Shown piece by piece: positions 26,019 to 35,195 of a DNA stretch of 64,000 bases; within the stretch, counting starts at the first letter, position 1; the number at the start of each line of letters is the position of its first letter. Source of the DNA: Labrenzia sp. 011 (lineage in GTDB: Bacteria; Pseudomonadota; Alphaproteobacteria; Rhizobiales; Stappiaceae); the NCBI RefSeq assembly GCF_003075075.1, contig NZ_QCYM01000018.1, forward strand, positions 26,113 through 90,112, written 5' to 3'. The notes under the pieces were generated by a model. It was not told the origin of the DNA and searched no databases. It worked only from the letters and a program-made list of their open reading frames with translations. The translations under genes and the position numbers were made by a program.

Positions 26019-26894
26019 ATGACCCCCGCATTCAGGGTTGCAGTTATTGAGGTGACGCGTCTAATCGCCCTTGCAGCAGGGGCCGCATCAGCCTTTCTAC
26101 TCACCGCATTTTCCATATCTTTGCTGAACGTGCCTTATTCACTTGTCTACGGCCCTCTGCCGTTCGAGGACTGGCAAATATTCACGTTCGCGTTCGCGGT
26201 CGCCGTGGCACCGGCCGTTTTCGTTGCCTACGTTCCGTCTTTTGCCGCCGGCGCCTTCGACATTCGTTTTTCAACGCGCAGACTGTCTCAGCGCGAAAAA
26301 GAACTCGTCGCCAAGGTCGAAGCCGTTCTGGAAGACTGTGCAAAAAAGAGCGGGATCAAACTGCCCCAGATCGTTTGGCGGGTTCAGGACATTGGTGAAA
26401 TCAACGCCATGGCCTACGCGCATAACCGGGTGTGCTTCACCAAGGGCATCCTGCACAAGTATGGCGACACCCAGGCAGGCATCGAGCGCCTGGCCGGCGT
26501 TGCGGCCCATGAGATCGGCCACCTGCGAAATTGGGATACCAGGATCAACATGCTCCTGCACTACCTGACCTTGCCGGTGAATCTTGGCATTGGCCTCGCC
26601 AACACCACCATCAACCGCATTCCGATCATTGGCCTGATCTTCACACTGGCGACGGTCGTCTTCAGGCTTCCGTGCGACATCGCGCATTTCCTGAACGGAT
26701 CCACGTCGCAGCTTCGGGAGTACCAGGCCGACAGGTTTGCGGGAAAGCTGATGAACGGCGTCGGGATATCGGAGTTTCTGGATGACATTTCGAACGTAAA
26801 CCAACTGCCGGGCGACACGTTCTCCGACTGGGTCATGCGCACCCATCCGCCGACCGAGCTCCGACACGACGAACTGACGAAGGCGTCAAGCTGA
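26019..26894 (+). CDS. HtpX-like M48 membrane metallopeptidase
   Basis: The 291-aa protein has two N-terminal membrane helices (about 8-36 and 50-75), then the zinc motif HEIGH and the third ligand Glu in 'REYQAD', plus a further hydrophobic stretch between them. That layout is M48B/HtpX, a membrane protein quality-control protease. The ribosome site AAAAGGAGAGCC precedes the ATG. Why the plasmid carries one is not evident; there is no partner gene. Confidence 0.83.
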   Translation: MTPAFRVAVIEVTRLIALAAGAASAFLLTAFSISLLNVPYSLVYGPLPFEDWQIFTFAFAVAVAPAVFVAYVPSFAAGAFDIRFSTRRLSQREKELVAKVEAVLEDCAKKSGIKLPQIVWRVQDIGEINAMAYAHNRVCFTKGILHKYGDTQAGIERLAGVAAHEIGHLRNWDTRINMLLHYLTLPVNLGIGLANTTINRIPIIGLIFTLATVVFRLPCDIAHFLNGSTSQLREYQADRFAGKLMNGVGISEFLDDISNVNQLPGDTFSDWVMRTHPPTELRHDELTKASS

Positions 26895-26955
26895 GATCAG
26901 CCAGTTGGTGCTCAATTCGGCATGGCGTTATCAGCACCAAGCGCTCTAAAACCTG

Positions 26956-27231
26956 TCAGGGCCACATCCGGGCGACGTGAAGTACGCGCAGCACAGTGAC
27001 CGCCGCTACGGTTTCGGCATAGACCACGACGTAGTTAGGCCGAACAACCAGCTCGCGTGTGCCCTCAATCCTGCCAGGGCGCCAGCGTTTGGGATGAGCC
27101 GGCAATTTGGCCACTTTGCTCTCGATTTCCTCAACCAATGCAAGAGCCGCATTCGGGTTGTCGTCCGAGATGTAATCGGCAATCGCCATTAGGTCCGCGA
27201 TTGCCGACGCCTTCCATTCCCGTTCAGGCAC
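26956..27231 (-). CDS. ParE/RelE-family toxin
   Basis: The 91-aa protein has the ParE layout: 'WKASAIADLMAIADYISDDNP', 'LPAHPKRWRPGRIEGTRELV', then 'NYVVVYAETVAAVTVLRVLH'. It overlaps the antitoxin gene by 8 nt. Family toxins either inhibit gyrase (ParE) or cleave mRNA (RelE); the sequence does not tell which. Confidence 0.84.
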   Translation of the reverse strand: MPEREWKASAIADLMAIADYISDDNPNAALALVEEIESKVAKLPAHPKRWRPGRIEGTRELVVRPNYVVVYAETVAAVTVLRVLHVARMWP

Positions 27232-27517
27232 GCTGCTTGCCGTCGATCATGGCGCGTACCTCCTGCATCACCTGGTTGTGCGGTGTAACTGGGCGCTGGT
27301 CGGCCAGAGCCTCCTGCACTTTGCTACGGAACCAGGCGTCATAAACATCCGGATCTGCGGTCAGCCCGGCGGGCAGTCCGCCTTCAGCAGCAACGCGCGT
27401 CAGCAGGATGCGCACTGCGTCTGACAGCGTCAGACCAACACCGGCAAGAGCATCGGTCGCTTGCGCCTTTAGCTGGTCATCCACGCGGACGTGTAGCATT
27501 GAGGTTTTGACAGGCAT
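27224..27517 (-). CDS. RelB/DinJ-family antitoxin
   Basis: The 97-aa protein has an N-terminal ribbon-helix-helix typical of RelB/DinJ ('MLHVRVDDQLKAQATDAL', 'GLTLSDAVRILLTRVA'). Upstream on the minus strand a TTGACT box and a TCTC-ATTT-GAGA motif suggest autoregulation. Confidence 0.82.
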   Translation of the reverse strand: MPVKTSMLHVRVDDQLKAQATDALAGVGLTLSDAVRILLTRVAAEGGLPAGLTADPDVYDAWFRSKVQEALADQRPVTPHNQVMQEVRAMIDGKQRA

Positions 27518-27719
27518 GGCAGAACTCCCCTTTCCAAGGAGAGTTTGTCTCTCATTTGAGATACAGTCAACCCGTTATCATGGCCCAAGAACTCTGTCTC
27601 CGCCCTCGCGTGGGTCACACGAGGCCATGGAATGTGAACAAGCCTAGGGTCCTGCGGCTGATCGGCATCGCAAGTTATTGAATTTGCTTATGCCGATAGG
27701 GTTACTCCGTGGAGCCGCT

Positions 27720-28064
27720 TCACAGAACAAGCAGTGTGCTCCTGTTTCGGGTGAGCTCCCCCCCAAAAATCGGACCCTTTTCGAACCTGAATTCCGATTT
27801 CCCGTTCGCCTGATAGAGAACTTTCGTTCCATTCACGTCGGCCGGCAGCAGGTCCGGCGTGAACTGTATGCGACTGAAGTCTGCCTCAAGGTTCTTTGCA
27901 AGCGCCTTGATAGCCCGTGTCTTGGCAAGACCAGGCAGGCCTTCGACAAGAAGATTTCCATTTGCCAGGAGACCGATAAGGAGACGATCAATCACGTCTC
28001 GCTGGCCAACAATGGCCGTTCCCATGCGTTCGCGCAGTTCGACGATCTGATCCCTGGCGCTCAT
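27720..28064 (-). pseudogene. Truncated MoxR-family AAA+ ATPase
   Basis: The frame encodes 114 aa, starting MSARDQIVELRERMG with Walker A 'VEGLPGLAKTRAIK' and the family motif 'FTPDLLPADVNGT'. It runs normally to 'FRFEKGPIFG', then enters unrelated sequence and stops after 13 residues. Intact MoxR proteins are about 320 aa and continue with the Walker B 'ADEINR' region. The break lies close to 27770. It starts 25 nt after the response-regulator gene, so an ancestral regulator-moxR operon was cut. Confidence 0.8.
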
Positions 28065-28089
28065 CCCGTTTCTACCCCTTGCCGAATGG

Positions 28090-28503
28090 CTATCCTTTTC
28101 TGCCGAGAACGCTGCGCGGACCCGCCAGGTGCTTCTGATCAAGAATGGCGCGGAGGGTTTCGGCTATGACGTCCCGCTCGAACGGTTTGACGAGATAAGC
28201 AGTGGCACCGGCACCCATGCATCGGTCGCGTTTGCCAGGCTCGTCGAACCCGGTCATGATGATGACGGGCGGGCTTACATCTCTTCGCTTGATTTCCAAG
28301 AGCACATCCAGCCCGGTCATGCCGTACATGTGGTAGTCGGCAATCACGCAGTCGCCGGAATTCGAACTCTGTTCCGCCAGAAATTTCTCACCTGAATCAA
28401 ACTCGAGTGTGCGGTAGCCGAAGGACTTGATGAGCCGTCCAAGTGCACGGCGAACAGCATTGTCGTCTTCAACGATTGCCACAATGGGAGCTGCGTCATC
28501 CAT
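28090..28503 (-). CDS. Single-domain response regulator (CheY-like)
   Basis: The 137-aa protein has only a receiver domain: acidic pocket VEDD at 11-14, phospho-acceptor Asp56 in 'VIADYH', Thr/Lys switch residues in 'VIIMTGF' and 'YLVKPFE'. No output domain, so it likely acts through protein contacts or phosphate transfer. It lies 167 bp downstream of the FixJ-like regulator, in the same direction. Confidence 0.87.
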   Translation of the reverse strand: MDDAAPIVAIVEDDNAVRRALGRLIKSFGYRTLEFDSGEKFLAEQSSNSGDCVIADYHMYGMTGLDVLLEIKRRDVSPPVIIMTGFDEPGKRDRCMGAGATAYLVKPFERDVIAETLRAILDQKHLAGPRSVLGRKG

Positions 28504-28670
28504 TGGAATCTTCTATATTAGATTGCAGTTGAAGTGTATTGGACCAGGGTCCAACCCCTTAGCTGCCCTTAATCGACAGACATCCAGCCAAGTGAGATAA
28601 TACCTAAACAAGTCGATTGATCCGAAACCTTCCGAAGGTCTTGTCCTTGCCTGCATGAAGGAAAGCTTCG

Positions 28671-29294
28671 TCAGCCTGCGCTGAACAGCGTCCAGTCCCT
28701 CACTAGATCAGCGACGCTGTTCGCCTGCATCTTGTGCATTGCCCTGCCGCGATGAACCTTGATCGTCTTCAACGTCACACCGAGGTCTGCGGCAATCTGC
28801 TTGTTCATCTTGCCTTCCATCACGTGCAAGAGGACTTGGCATTCCCTGGTCGTCAGCTTTTCCAGGCGCATCTGAAAGGACGACCTGAATTTGGTGTCCT
28901 TCCTCGATAGTCGGTCTCGCTCAAGGGCGACCTGTACAGTATCCAGCAACTGATCCGCTGCGACGGGTTTGGTCAGAAAGTCGACCGCTCCGGACTTGAT
29001 CGCGCTTACACTCAACGGGATGGTCCCATGTCCTGTGAGAAAGATCACCTGCCGCTTCATGTCCCCTTCAAGAAGGGCTTGATGAACGTCACAGCCATTC
29101 ATCCCCGGCATCTCAACATCAAGGATCACGCAACCTGGTGCGCCTGCACTGTGGAATTTGAGAAAACTTTCAGCATCGGCGTAGCATTCGACACGGTATG
29201 CTTCGGCTTCCAGCAACCGGGTGAGTGCTATGCGGATAAGAGCATCATCATCGACGACGTAAACCGTTTCCGCTGCAAACTCCTGGCCCATCAT
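28671..29294 (-). CDS. FixJ/NarL-type response regulator with LuxR output
   Basis: The 207-aa protein has a receiver with Asp59 in 'VILDVEMPGMNG' and K in 'FLTKPV', and a LuxR-type helix-turn-helix at about 140-200 (REC-QVLLHVMEGKMNKQIAADLG). Its ATG overlaps the kinase stop (ATGA), so they form a cognate pair. Likely target: the divergent sulfatase operon. Confidence 0.9.
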   Translation of the reverse strand: MMGQEFAAETVYVVDDDALIRIALTRLLEAEAYRVECYADAESFLKFHSAGAPGCVILDVEMPGMNGCDVHQALLEGDMKRQVIFLTGHGTIPLSVSAIKSGAVDFLTKPVAADQLLDTVQVALERDRLSRKDTKFRSSFQMRLEKLTTRECQVLLHVMEGKMNKQIAADLGVTLKTIKVHRGRAMHKMQANSVADLVRDWTLFSAG

Positions 29295-31285
29295 TCACCT
29301 TTCATTTCCGGAAGGGTCAGGACGATCCGGACCCCGATTTCTCTTGTGCGATCAAATTCGAGCGTGCCGCCGTGAGCCTGGGCAATCGATCGGCAAATTG
29401 GCAGGCCGAGGCCCATGCCGTCGCTGCGTTGACTGACGAATGGCTCGAATGCGGTCTCCTGCATTTCCCTTGTCATGCCCGCACCGCAATCCGAAACCGC
29501 CAGAAAAGACTGCCCGTCGGGAGTATGTCCGGTCCTGATGTCGATACGCCGCCGGGACGGAGGCAGGTGTGACACGGCTTCTGAAGCGTTCAAAACCAGA
29601 TTAAGAGTAATCTGTTGCAGTTGCGAAAAATTGGCGCGAACGGTTAATTTGTTCGCCGTGCTTGAAAAACTAGCGCTCGTTTGCCGGGCTGCAAGCTCGC
29701 TCTTTGCAAGTTTGAGTGTTTCTGTCACTGCAGCATTCAGGTTTACCGGCTTGCAGGAGACGTCCTTGTTCAAGAAGAGCTGGCGAAGTCCTTTCACGGA
29801 TTCAGTCGCATGTTTGTCCGCGCTGGCAATGTCCTCGAGGATGCCCCTGATATCCTCCGGTTTCGCAGCTTTCCGATCCAGCATGCGCAGTCCCGCTTCG
29901 ACATTCGTGAGGATCGAGGTCAAAGGCTGATTGAGTTCGTGCGCAATCGAGCCGGACAACTGACCGAGTTGAGAGACCCTGGACATATGAGCAAGCTGCA
30001 GACGTTCGAGAGAAAGTTCCTTTGACGTGCGTCTGCGCCATCTCTCCAGAAGTACCAGAGCAAGAATGGTTGCCGATTGCAGCAGGATGATCGCGAGGCC
30101 AATCACAATCTGCCAGCGGTATCTTTCCCAGAGCGAAGGTTCATAGTTCTCAAGGAGAGCATCGTCCGGGAGCAGTGCCTGGTCTATGTTCCAGCGTTCG
30201 ACCTGCCGCCAGTCGAGTACAGGTTTGGCGCTTGAAAGCTTCAGATGTTCCGAAGGGCGTTGCCCCTGGATCAGCCCTTCGACCAGTTTGCCGACGTCCT
30301 TGCCGATGCCGACAAACGTTTCCATCTGGCCCCCCACTATCCCCGTCCCGACAAACGAGTCGTAGACGCCATAGGTGGGAACAGAAGCTAGAGGGATGAT
30401 TTCCGCCGCAGCGTCGCGTGGAACAAATTTCCGGCCATCCGCATCGGTGAAGACTGTCAAAACAAGCAAAAGGCTGTCGTTCGGGAGCTCCGAAACGGCA
30501 ACCTTGAAATCTTCGAGGGAAAGGTCCGACAGGTGGCTAACCGTCATGCCGGCATAGGTGGCTCCCAGTTTCGACTTGGCCGTGTCGCGCCAGCGATGAT
30601 CGAATTCCGAAGATCCTGTGAGAACCACCAGACGTTTCGCTTCCGGGTGCAGCCGGGCCGCCAGATCAACGGTTTCCTGGACATCGAAACTATTCAAAAT
30701 CCCATAGATCCGAGAGGTGTTCTGGATGTCATCGAAAGTGACTTGTGATACCGCCCCGGCAACGATTGGGATCCGGTCCGGGATCCATTCAAGCCTTCCA
30801 AGGGCAAACAACAGTGCACCAGGTCCAATTGCCACGATCGCATCAAACTGCATGTTCTCGTACTTGGCCGCCAGAAACGTCGCGATCCTGTCTTCGTGAC
30901 CGGTGTCCTGGAACCTGACCATGTCCAGATATTCGCTATAAAGCTCGATTGCCGTCGAGTTTCCCTGATTGATCTGCTGCTGCAACCCCAGCGCGATTTC
31001 CCTGGCCGCGAACAAGGTGCTTTCGCTTTCGTAGAGTATCAGGACCCGCCGGACCTCCGCAGCGCTTGCCGGAGATACCAGAACCAGGTTCGCAATAGGG
31101 AAAGTTCCCAGAGAAATCACGGCCAGCAGCCGCATCACCGGCAGTAAATGTCTTGTTGCCCCAAGGTCCAACTTACTTGGCCTCGCAAGATTGCAGATAC
31201 TTCTGGAGAAAGCAGATTGGAAAAAGAGCGGCACCAGACGGCTCCCAATTCCAGATCGATGATAACGCACCGGCGACCGTTTCAT
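29291..31285 (-). CDS. Sensor histidine kinase with ABC-substrate-binding-like sensor
   Basis: The protein is about 664 aa. After an N-terminal hydrophobic segment comes a periplasmic domain (about 80-360) resembling ABC_sub_bind/PBP-like sensors ('RRVLILYESES', 'IVAIGPGALLFALG', 'PTYGVYDSFVGTGIVGG'). A membrane helix near 385-405 is followed by HisKA with His449 in 'SIAHELNQPL' and an HATPase domain with 'NLVLNASEA', 'DCGAGM' and 'GMGLGLPI'. Start is uncertain: 31285 has GAAGG upstream; 31135 gives a compact signal peptide. The sensor fold suggests a small solute ligand. Confidence 0.86.
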   Translation of the reverse strand: MKRSPVRYHRSGIGSRLVPLFFQSAFSRSICNLARPSKLDLGATRHLLPVMRLLAVISLGTFPIANLVLVSPASAAEVRRVLILYESESTLFAAREIALGLQQQINQGNSTAIELYSEYLDMVRFQDTGHEDRIATFLAAKYENMQFDAIVAIGPGALLFALGRLEWIPDRIPIVAGAVSQVTFDDIQNTSRIYGILNSFDVQETVDLAARLHPEAKRLVVLTGSSEFDHRWRDTAKSKLGATYAGMTVSHLSDLSLEDFKVAVSELPNDSLLLVLTVFTDADGRKFVPRDAAAEIIPLASVPTYGVYDSFVGTGIVGGQMETFVGIGKDVGKLVEGLIQGQRPSEHLKLSSAKPVLDWRQVERWNIDQALLPDDALLENYEPSLWERYRWQIVIGLAIILLQSATILALVLLERWRRRTSKELSLERLQLAHMSRVSQLGQLSGSIAHELNQPLTSILTNVEAGLRMLDRKAAKPEDIRGILEDIASADKHATESVKGLRQLFLNKDVSCKPVNLNAAVTETLKLAKSELAARQTSASFSSTANKLTVRANFSQLQQITLNLVLNASEAVSHLPPSRRRIDIRTGHTPDGQSFLAVSDCGAGMTREMQETAFEPFVSQRSDGMGLGLPICRSIAQAHGGTLEFDRTREIGVRIVLTLPEMKGE

Positions 31286-31569
31286 GACCCGGACCTTCAA
31301 AAGGGAGAAAATGAATTCAGTTCAGTCAGGCTTCAGAGCAACCATAAAGCGCATCACGTTGCGTCATGTTAATGTGTGTTTCAAGACCCTTAGATCAAAT
31401 AGATGCACGCGGAATATTTGCTGCAGCGATAGCGCTACTCTCATGAAGATGATGATTGTCCGACAAATCCGGCCATTGGAATGGCCCCATCGATCAGTCG
31501 AACGGCAGATGGTTTAACCGAATTTTCGGACCCGTGAACCCTCGAGTGTTTGTTTGAAGGAGACAGGTA

Positions 31570-33135
31570 ATGTGGAAATGGAAATTGGCGCAGGTCGCGC
31601 TGATCTGCGGCGCGGCGCTGGCGACGGCCAGTGGTGCCCAGGCCCAGGATCAGGCGAAGCCGAACATCCTGGTAATCTGGGGTGATGACATCGGCCAAAC
31701 AAACATCTCCAGCTACAGCTTTGGGCTGATGGGCTATGAAACGCCCAACATCGACCGGATTGCCGCCGATGGTGCAAAGTTTACCGACTACTACGCCGAG
31801 CAGAGCTGCACGGCGGGTCGGTCGACATTCATCACGGGGCAGTCGACGCTGAGGACGGGGCTCTCGAAAGTCGGCCTGCCCGGCGCTGATGTCGGTTTGC
31901 AAGCCGACGATGTGACCATAGCCTCGGCTCTGAAGGACCTTGGATATGCCACCGGCCAGTTCGGCAAGAACCATCTCGGTGACAAGGACGAGTTTCTTCC
32001 CACCGCCCACGGTTTCGACGAGTTTTTCGGCAATCTTTATCATCTCAACGCTGAGGAAGAACCAGAGAACTTCAACTATCCGCAGGATCCGAACTTCCGC
32101 GAGCAATATGGCCCGCGCGGTGTGATCCGCTCTTCTGCCGACGGAAACATCGAAGACACCGGACCGCTGACAAAAAAGCGGATGGAAACGGTTGATGAAG
32201 AAACTTCCGCTGCCGCCATCGACTTCATGAACCGCCAGGTGGAGCAGGGCAAGCCATTCTTCATCTGGATGAACACAACCCGGATGCACTTCCGCACTCA
32301 CGTGAAGGCGGAAAACCGGAGCGCACCCGGCCTGACCGCCTTAACCGAATATGCCGACGGCATGATCGAACATGATGCGATTGTCGGTCAGATCCTCGAT
32401 GCTCTCGACCAGACAGGTATCGCGGACAACACGATCGTCATATACTCGACCGACAACGGTCCTCACCAGAACTCCTGGCCGGATGCCGGGACCACACCGT
32501 TCCGGTCCGAGAAAAACACCAACTGGGAAGGCGCATTCCGGGTCCCCGCAATGATCCGCTGGCCTGGGCACATTGAACCCGGAACTGTCAAGAACGGCAT
32601 GTTCTCCGGTCTCGACTGGTTCCCGACGCTGTTGGCTGCTGCCGGCGATGCCGACATAAAGGACCGCCTCCTGGAAGGGACAACCATCGACGGGAGTGAC
32701 TACAAGGTCCATCTCGATGGCTACAACCAGCTTCCCTACCTGACGGGGGAAACCGATGAGACTGCACGAAAAGAGTTCTTTTATTTCAACGACGATGGCG
32801 CGGTTGTCGCGTTGCGGTACGAGAACTGGAAAGTTGTCTTCCAGGAGCAACGGGCAAAAGGCACTTTGAACATCTGGGCGGAGCCTTTCACAGCGCTGCG
32901 GGTTCCCAAGCTTTTTGACCTGCGTTCCGATCCTTATGAACGGGCCGACCGGACCTCAAACACATATTACGACTGGCTGATGGACCATGTGTTCCTGTTG
33001 ACGCCGGCACAGGTTGAAGTCGCGAAGTTCTTTGGAACGTTCGAAGAGTATCCGCCCTCTCAGCGAGCTGCGAGCTTCTCTGTGGACCAGATCCAGGATC
33101 AGCTCGAAAAGACACTGAGCGGCATGACCCGATAA
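31570..33135 (+). CDS. Exported arylsulfatase
   Basis: The 521-aa protein has a signal peptide (cut near AQAQ, residue 26), a sulfatase metal site ('WGDDIGQTN') and the formylglycine motif C-T-A-G-R at Cys80. 'STDNGPHQNSWPDAG' supplies further metal ligands. It would hydrolyse organic sulfate esters in the periplasm. Cys80 must be converted to formylglycine, and a candidate converting enzyme is third in the operon. The ribosome site AAGGAGAC is strong. The substrate cannot be read from sequence. Confidence 0.9.
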   Translation: MWKWKLAQVALICGAALATASGAQAQDQAKPNILVIWGDDIGQTNISSYSFGLMGYETPNIDRIAADGAKFTDYYAEQSCTAGRSTFITGQSTLRTGLSKVGLPGADVGLQADDVTIASALKDLGYATGQFGKNHLGDKDEFLPTAHGFDEFFGNLYHLNAEEEPENFNYPQDPNFREQYGPRGVIRSSADGNIEDTGPLTKKRMETVDEETSAAAIDFMNRQVEQGKPFFIWMNTTRMHFRTHVKAENRSAPGLTALTEYADGMIEHDAIVGQILDALDQTGIADNTIVIYSTDNGPHQNSWPDAGTTPFRSEKNTNWEGAFRVPAMIRWPGHIEPGTVKNGMFSGLDWFPTLLAAAGDADIKDRLLEGTTIDGSDYKVHLDGYNQLPYLTGETDETARKEFFYFNDDGAVVALRYENWKVVFQEQRAKGTLNIWAEPFTALRVPKLFDLRSDPYERADRTSNTYYDWLMDHVFLLTPAQVEVAKFFGTFEEYPPSQRAASFSVDQIQDQLEKTLSGMTR

Positions 33136-33149
33136 GCGCTCGGCAAGCA

Positions 33150-33180
33150 GCCCGCGGGGAGCAAAACGCTCCTCGCGGGC
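33150..33180 (+). other. Intercistronic hairpin after the sulfatase gene
   Basis: GCCCGCGGGGAG (33150-33161) and CTCCTCGCGGGC (33169-33180) pair over 12 positions (one G-T) around a 7-nt loop. No T-run follows, so it may protect the sulfatase mRNA end or attenuate transcription into the next genes. Confidence 0.6.
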
Positions 33181-33211
33181 CTGTCCGTCTCCTCCAAGCG
33201 TGAGAATTGTC

Positions 33212-34198
33212 ATGCGCAGTATCATTGTTGCGGCCGTCTTCGCCATTTTGCCTTCTTTGTCGTTTGCCGACCCTTTGCCTTCGTGGAACAACACGGAAAC
33301 AAAGCAGGCGATCCTGGAATTCGTCGAGGCAACGACAACGCCCGGAAGCGAGCGTTACCTCGATCCGGCGGCGCGGATTGCGACATTCGACAATGACGGC
33401 AACCTCTGGGCGGAACAGCCTGTCTATTTTCAGCTGATCTATGCTCTCGACAAGGCCAAGGCCATGGTCGCAGCGGATCCGTCCCTGGAAGAAAAGAGCC
33501 CCGGCATGAAGGCAGCGGCGGACGGGGACATGCAGGCCTTGCTCGCGGACGGGCACAAGGGGCTGCTTGAAGTCATGGCAATGTCCCATTCCGGCATGAC
33601 GACGGAAGAATTCAAGGATGAGGTCGACAAATGGCTGGAGACCACGAAACATCCTGTAACCGGTCGACGCTATGACGAGATGATCTACCAGCCCATGCTG
33701 GAACTGCTCACCTATCTCAGGGACAAGGGTTACAAGACCTACATTGTTTCCGGCGGCGGGATCGATTTCATCCGCGTCTTCTCTGAAAGAGCCTACGGCA
33801 TTCCATCGGAACAGGTTGTGGGCTCAAGCATCAAGGCGACTTTCGTCGTCTCGGAGGGCGATGCGGATACCGTGAAGAGCCCGGAACTCTTTTTCATTGA
33901 TGACAAGGAAGGCAAACCGGTTGCCATCAACCATCACATCGGCCGTCGCCCTGTCATTGCCTCGGGTAACTCCGATGGCGACCTTCAGATGATGCAATAC
34001 GCCACCCGTGGCGGCCGCAACGCTCTTGCTATCTTGCTGCACCACACGGACGCGGACCGGGAATGGGCCTATGACAAGGGCTCCAAGGTCGGAGGGCTGG
34101 ACAAGGCGCTGGAGGAGGCCAACCAACGAGGCTGGGTCGTCATCGACATGAAGGCCGACTGGCGGACAGTGTTTCCGTGGGAACTGCAAAACAGGTAA
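33212..34198 (+). CDS. Exported HAD-family phosphatase
   Basis: The 328-aa protein has a signal peptide (cut near SFA, residue 19), the HAD nucleophile motif 'ATFDNDGNLW' and later 'YIVSGGGIDFI' and 'ASGNSDGDLQMM' matching motifs II and IV. Periplasmic HAD hydrolases of this type remove phosphate from small molecules. Between sulfatase and FGE genes, it could finish dephosphorylation of the same substrate class. ATG 33212 is preferred to 33200. Confidence 0.82.
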   Translation: MRSIIVAAVFAILPSLSFADPLPSWNNTETKQAILEFVEATTTPGSERYLDPAARIATFDNDGNLWAEQPVYFQLIYALDKAKAMVAADPSLEEKSPGMKAAADGDMQALLADGHKGLLEVMAMSHSGMTTEEFKDEVDKWLETTKHPVTGRRYDEMIYQPMLELLTYLRDKGYKTYIVSGGGIDFIRVFSERAYGIPSEQVVGSSIKATFVVSEGDADTVKSPELFFIDDKEGKPVAINHHIGRRPVIASGNSDGDLQMMQYATRGGRNALAILLHHTDADREWAYDKGSKVGGLDKALEEANQRGWVVIDMKADWRTVFPWELQNR

Positions 34199-34208
34199 GG
34201 AAGATTTC

Positions 34209-35195
34209 GTGCCTTCGTTGAAACAACTCGGGGTCTTGGGATCTGTTGGCTTGATCATATCGGGAAGCCAGGCAGCGACTGCCAACGGCGGTTTCGTCCG
34301 GATTGAGGGCGGCACCTTCACGATGGGCTCCAACGAGCATTACCGGGAAGAAGCGACAGAGCGTAAGGTCACTGTTGGTACGTTCCTTCTGAGTAAAGCC
34401 GAGGTGACCAACGCGAAGTTTGCCGCGTTCGTCGAGGCGACCGGCTATGTAACGACTGCGGAAAAAGACCTAGACGCCCAGCAGAACCCAAACCTGCCAC
34501 AGGATCTCCTGAAAGCCGGGTCAATGGTCTTTGCCCAGCCGGATACCCAGGTCGACATCAGCGACTTCCACAATTGGTGGCGATACGTCAACGGGGCGAA
34601 CTGGCGCCATCCTGCTGGCCCGCAATCTTCGATAGAAGGACTAGACGATCATCCGGTCGTGCAGGTATCCCCTGAGGATGCGGCTGCCTATGCTGAATGG
34701 GCCGGTGGTCGGCTGCCGACGGAAGCCGAGTGGGAATATGCGGCCCGCGGCGGCCTTGAGGGCGCTGAGTATACCTGGGGAGAGGATTACGATCCCACTG
34801 AGGGCTGGAAAGCCAACACATGGCAGGGGCTCTTTCCGAGCGTCGACACCAAGGAAGACGGACATCACGGCACGTCTCCAGCCGGCTCCTTTCCCCCGAA
34901 TGGATATGGTCTTTACGACATGGCTGGAAACGTATGGGAACACACTTCGGACTGGTGGGTGCCTGGGCATCCAGATAAATCAGAAACAGATCCTGCAGGC
35001 CCTCCGAAAACCCTTGCCGCCAACTTCGCTCATCCGGCCGTCGGACCGATGAATGTGGTCAAGGGCGGTTCCTGGCTCTGTGCACCGTCATACTGCCTGC
35101 GATATCGCCCTTCTGCGCGTCAGCACGCGGAACGAAGCCTGGGTGCCAATCACATCGGTTTTCGAATAGCTAAAGACGTGACTGGCGAGCACTAG
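34209..35195 (+). CDS. Formylglycine-generating enzyme (sulfatase maturation), apparently exported
   Basis: The 328-aa FGE-sulfatase family protein has 'GGTFTMGSNEH', 'RLPTEAEWEYAARGG' and 'GNVWEHTSDWW'. The catalytic Cys pair is present: C291 and C296 in 'SWLCAPSYCLRYR', with the C-x4-C spacing of copper-dependent FGE. The N-terminus (about 1-26) looks like a signal peptide. Most bacterial FGEs are cytoplasmic, so this points to maturation of the sulfatase in the periplasm. GTG start with AAGGAAG upstream, 11 nt after the HAD gene. Confidence 0.86.
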   Translation: MPSLKQLGVLGSVGLIISGSQAATANGGFVRIEGGTFTMGSNEHYREEATERKVTVGTFLLSKAEVTNAKFAAFVEATGYVTTAEKDLDAQQNPNLPQDLLKAGSMVFAQPDTQVDISDFHNWWRYVNGANWRHPAGPQSSIEGLDDHPVVQVSPEDAAAYAEWAGGRLPTEAEWEYAARGGLEGAEYTWGEDYDPTEGWKANTWQGLFPSVDTKEDGHHGTSPAGSFPPNGYGLYDMAGNVWEHTSDWWVPGHPDKSETDPAGPPKTLAANFAHPAVGPMNVVKGGSWLCAPSYCLRYRPSARQHAERSLGANHIGFRIAKDVTGEH

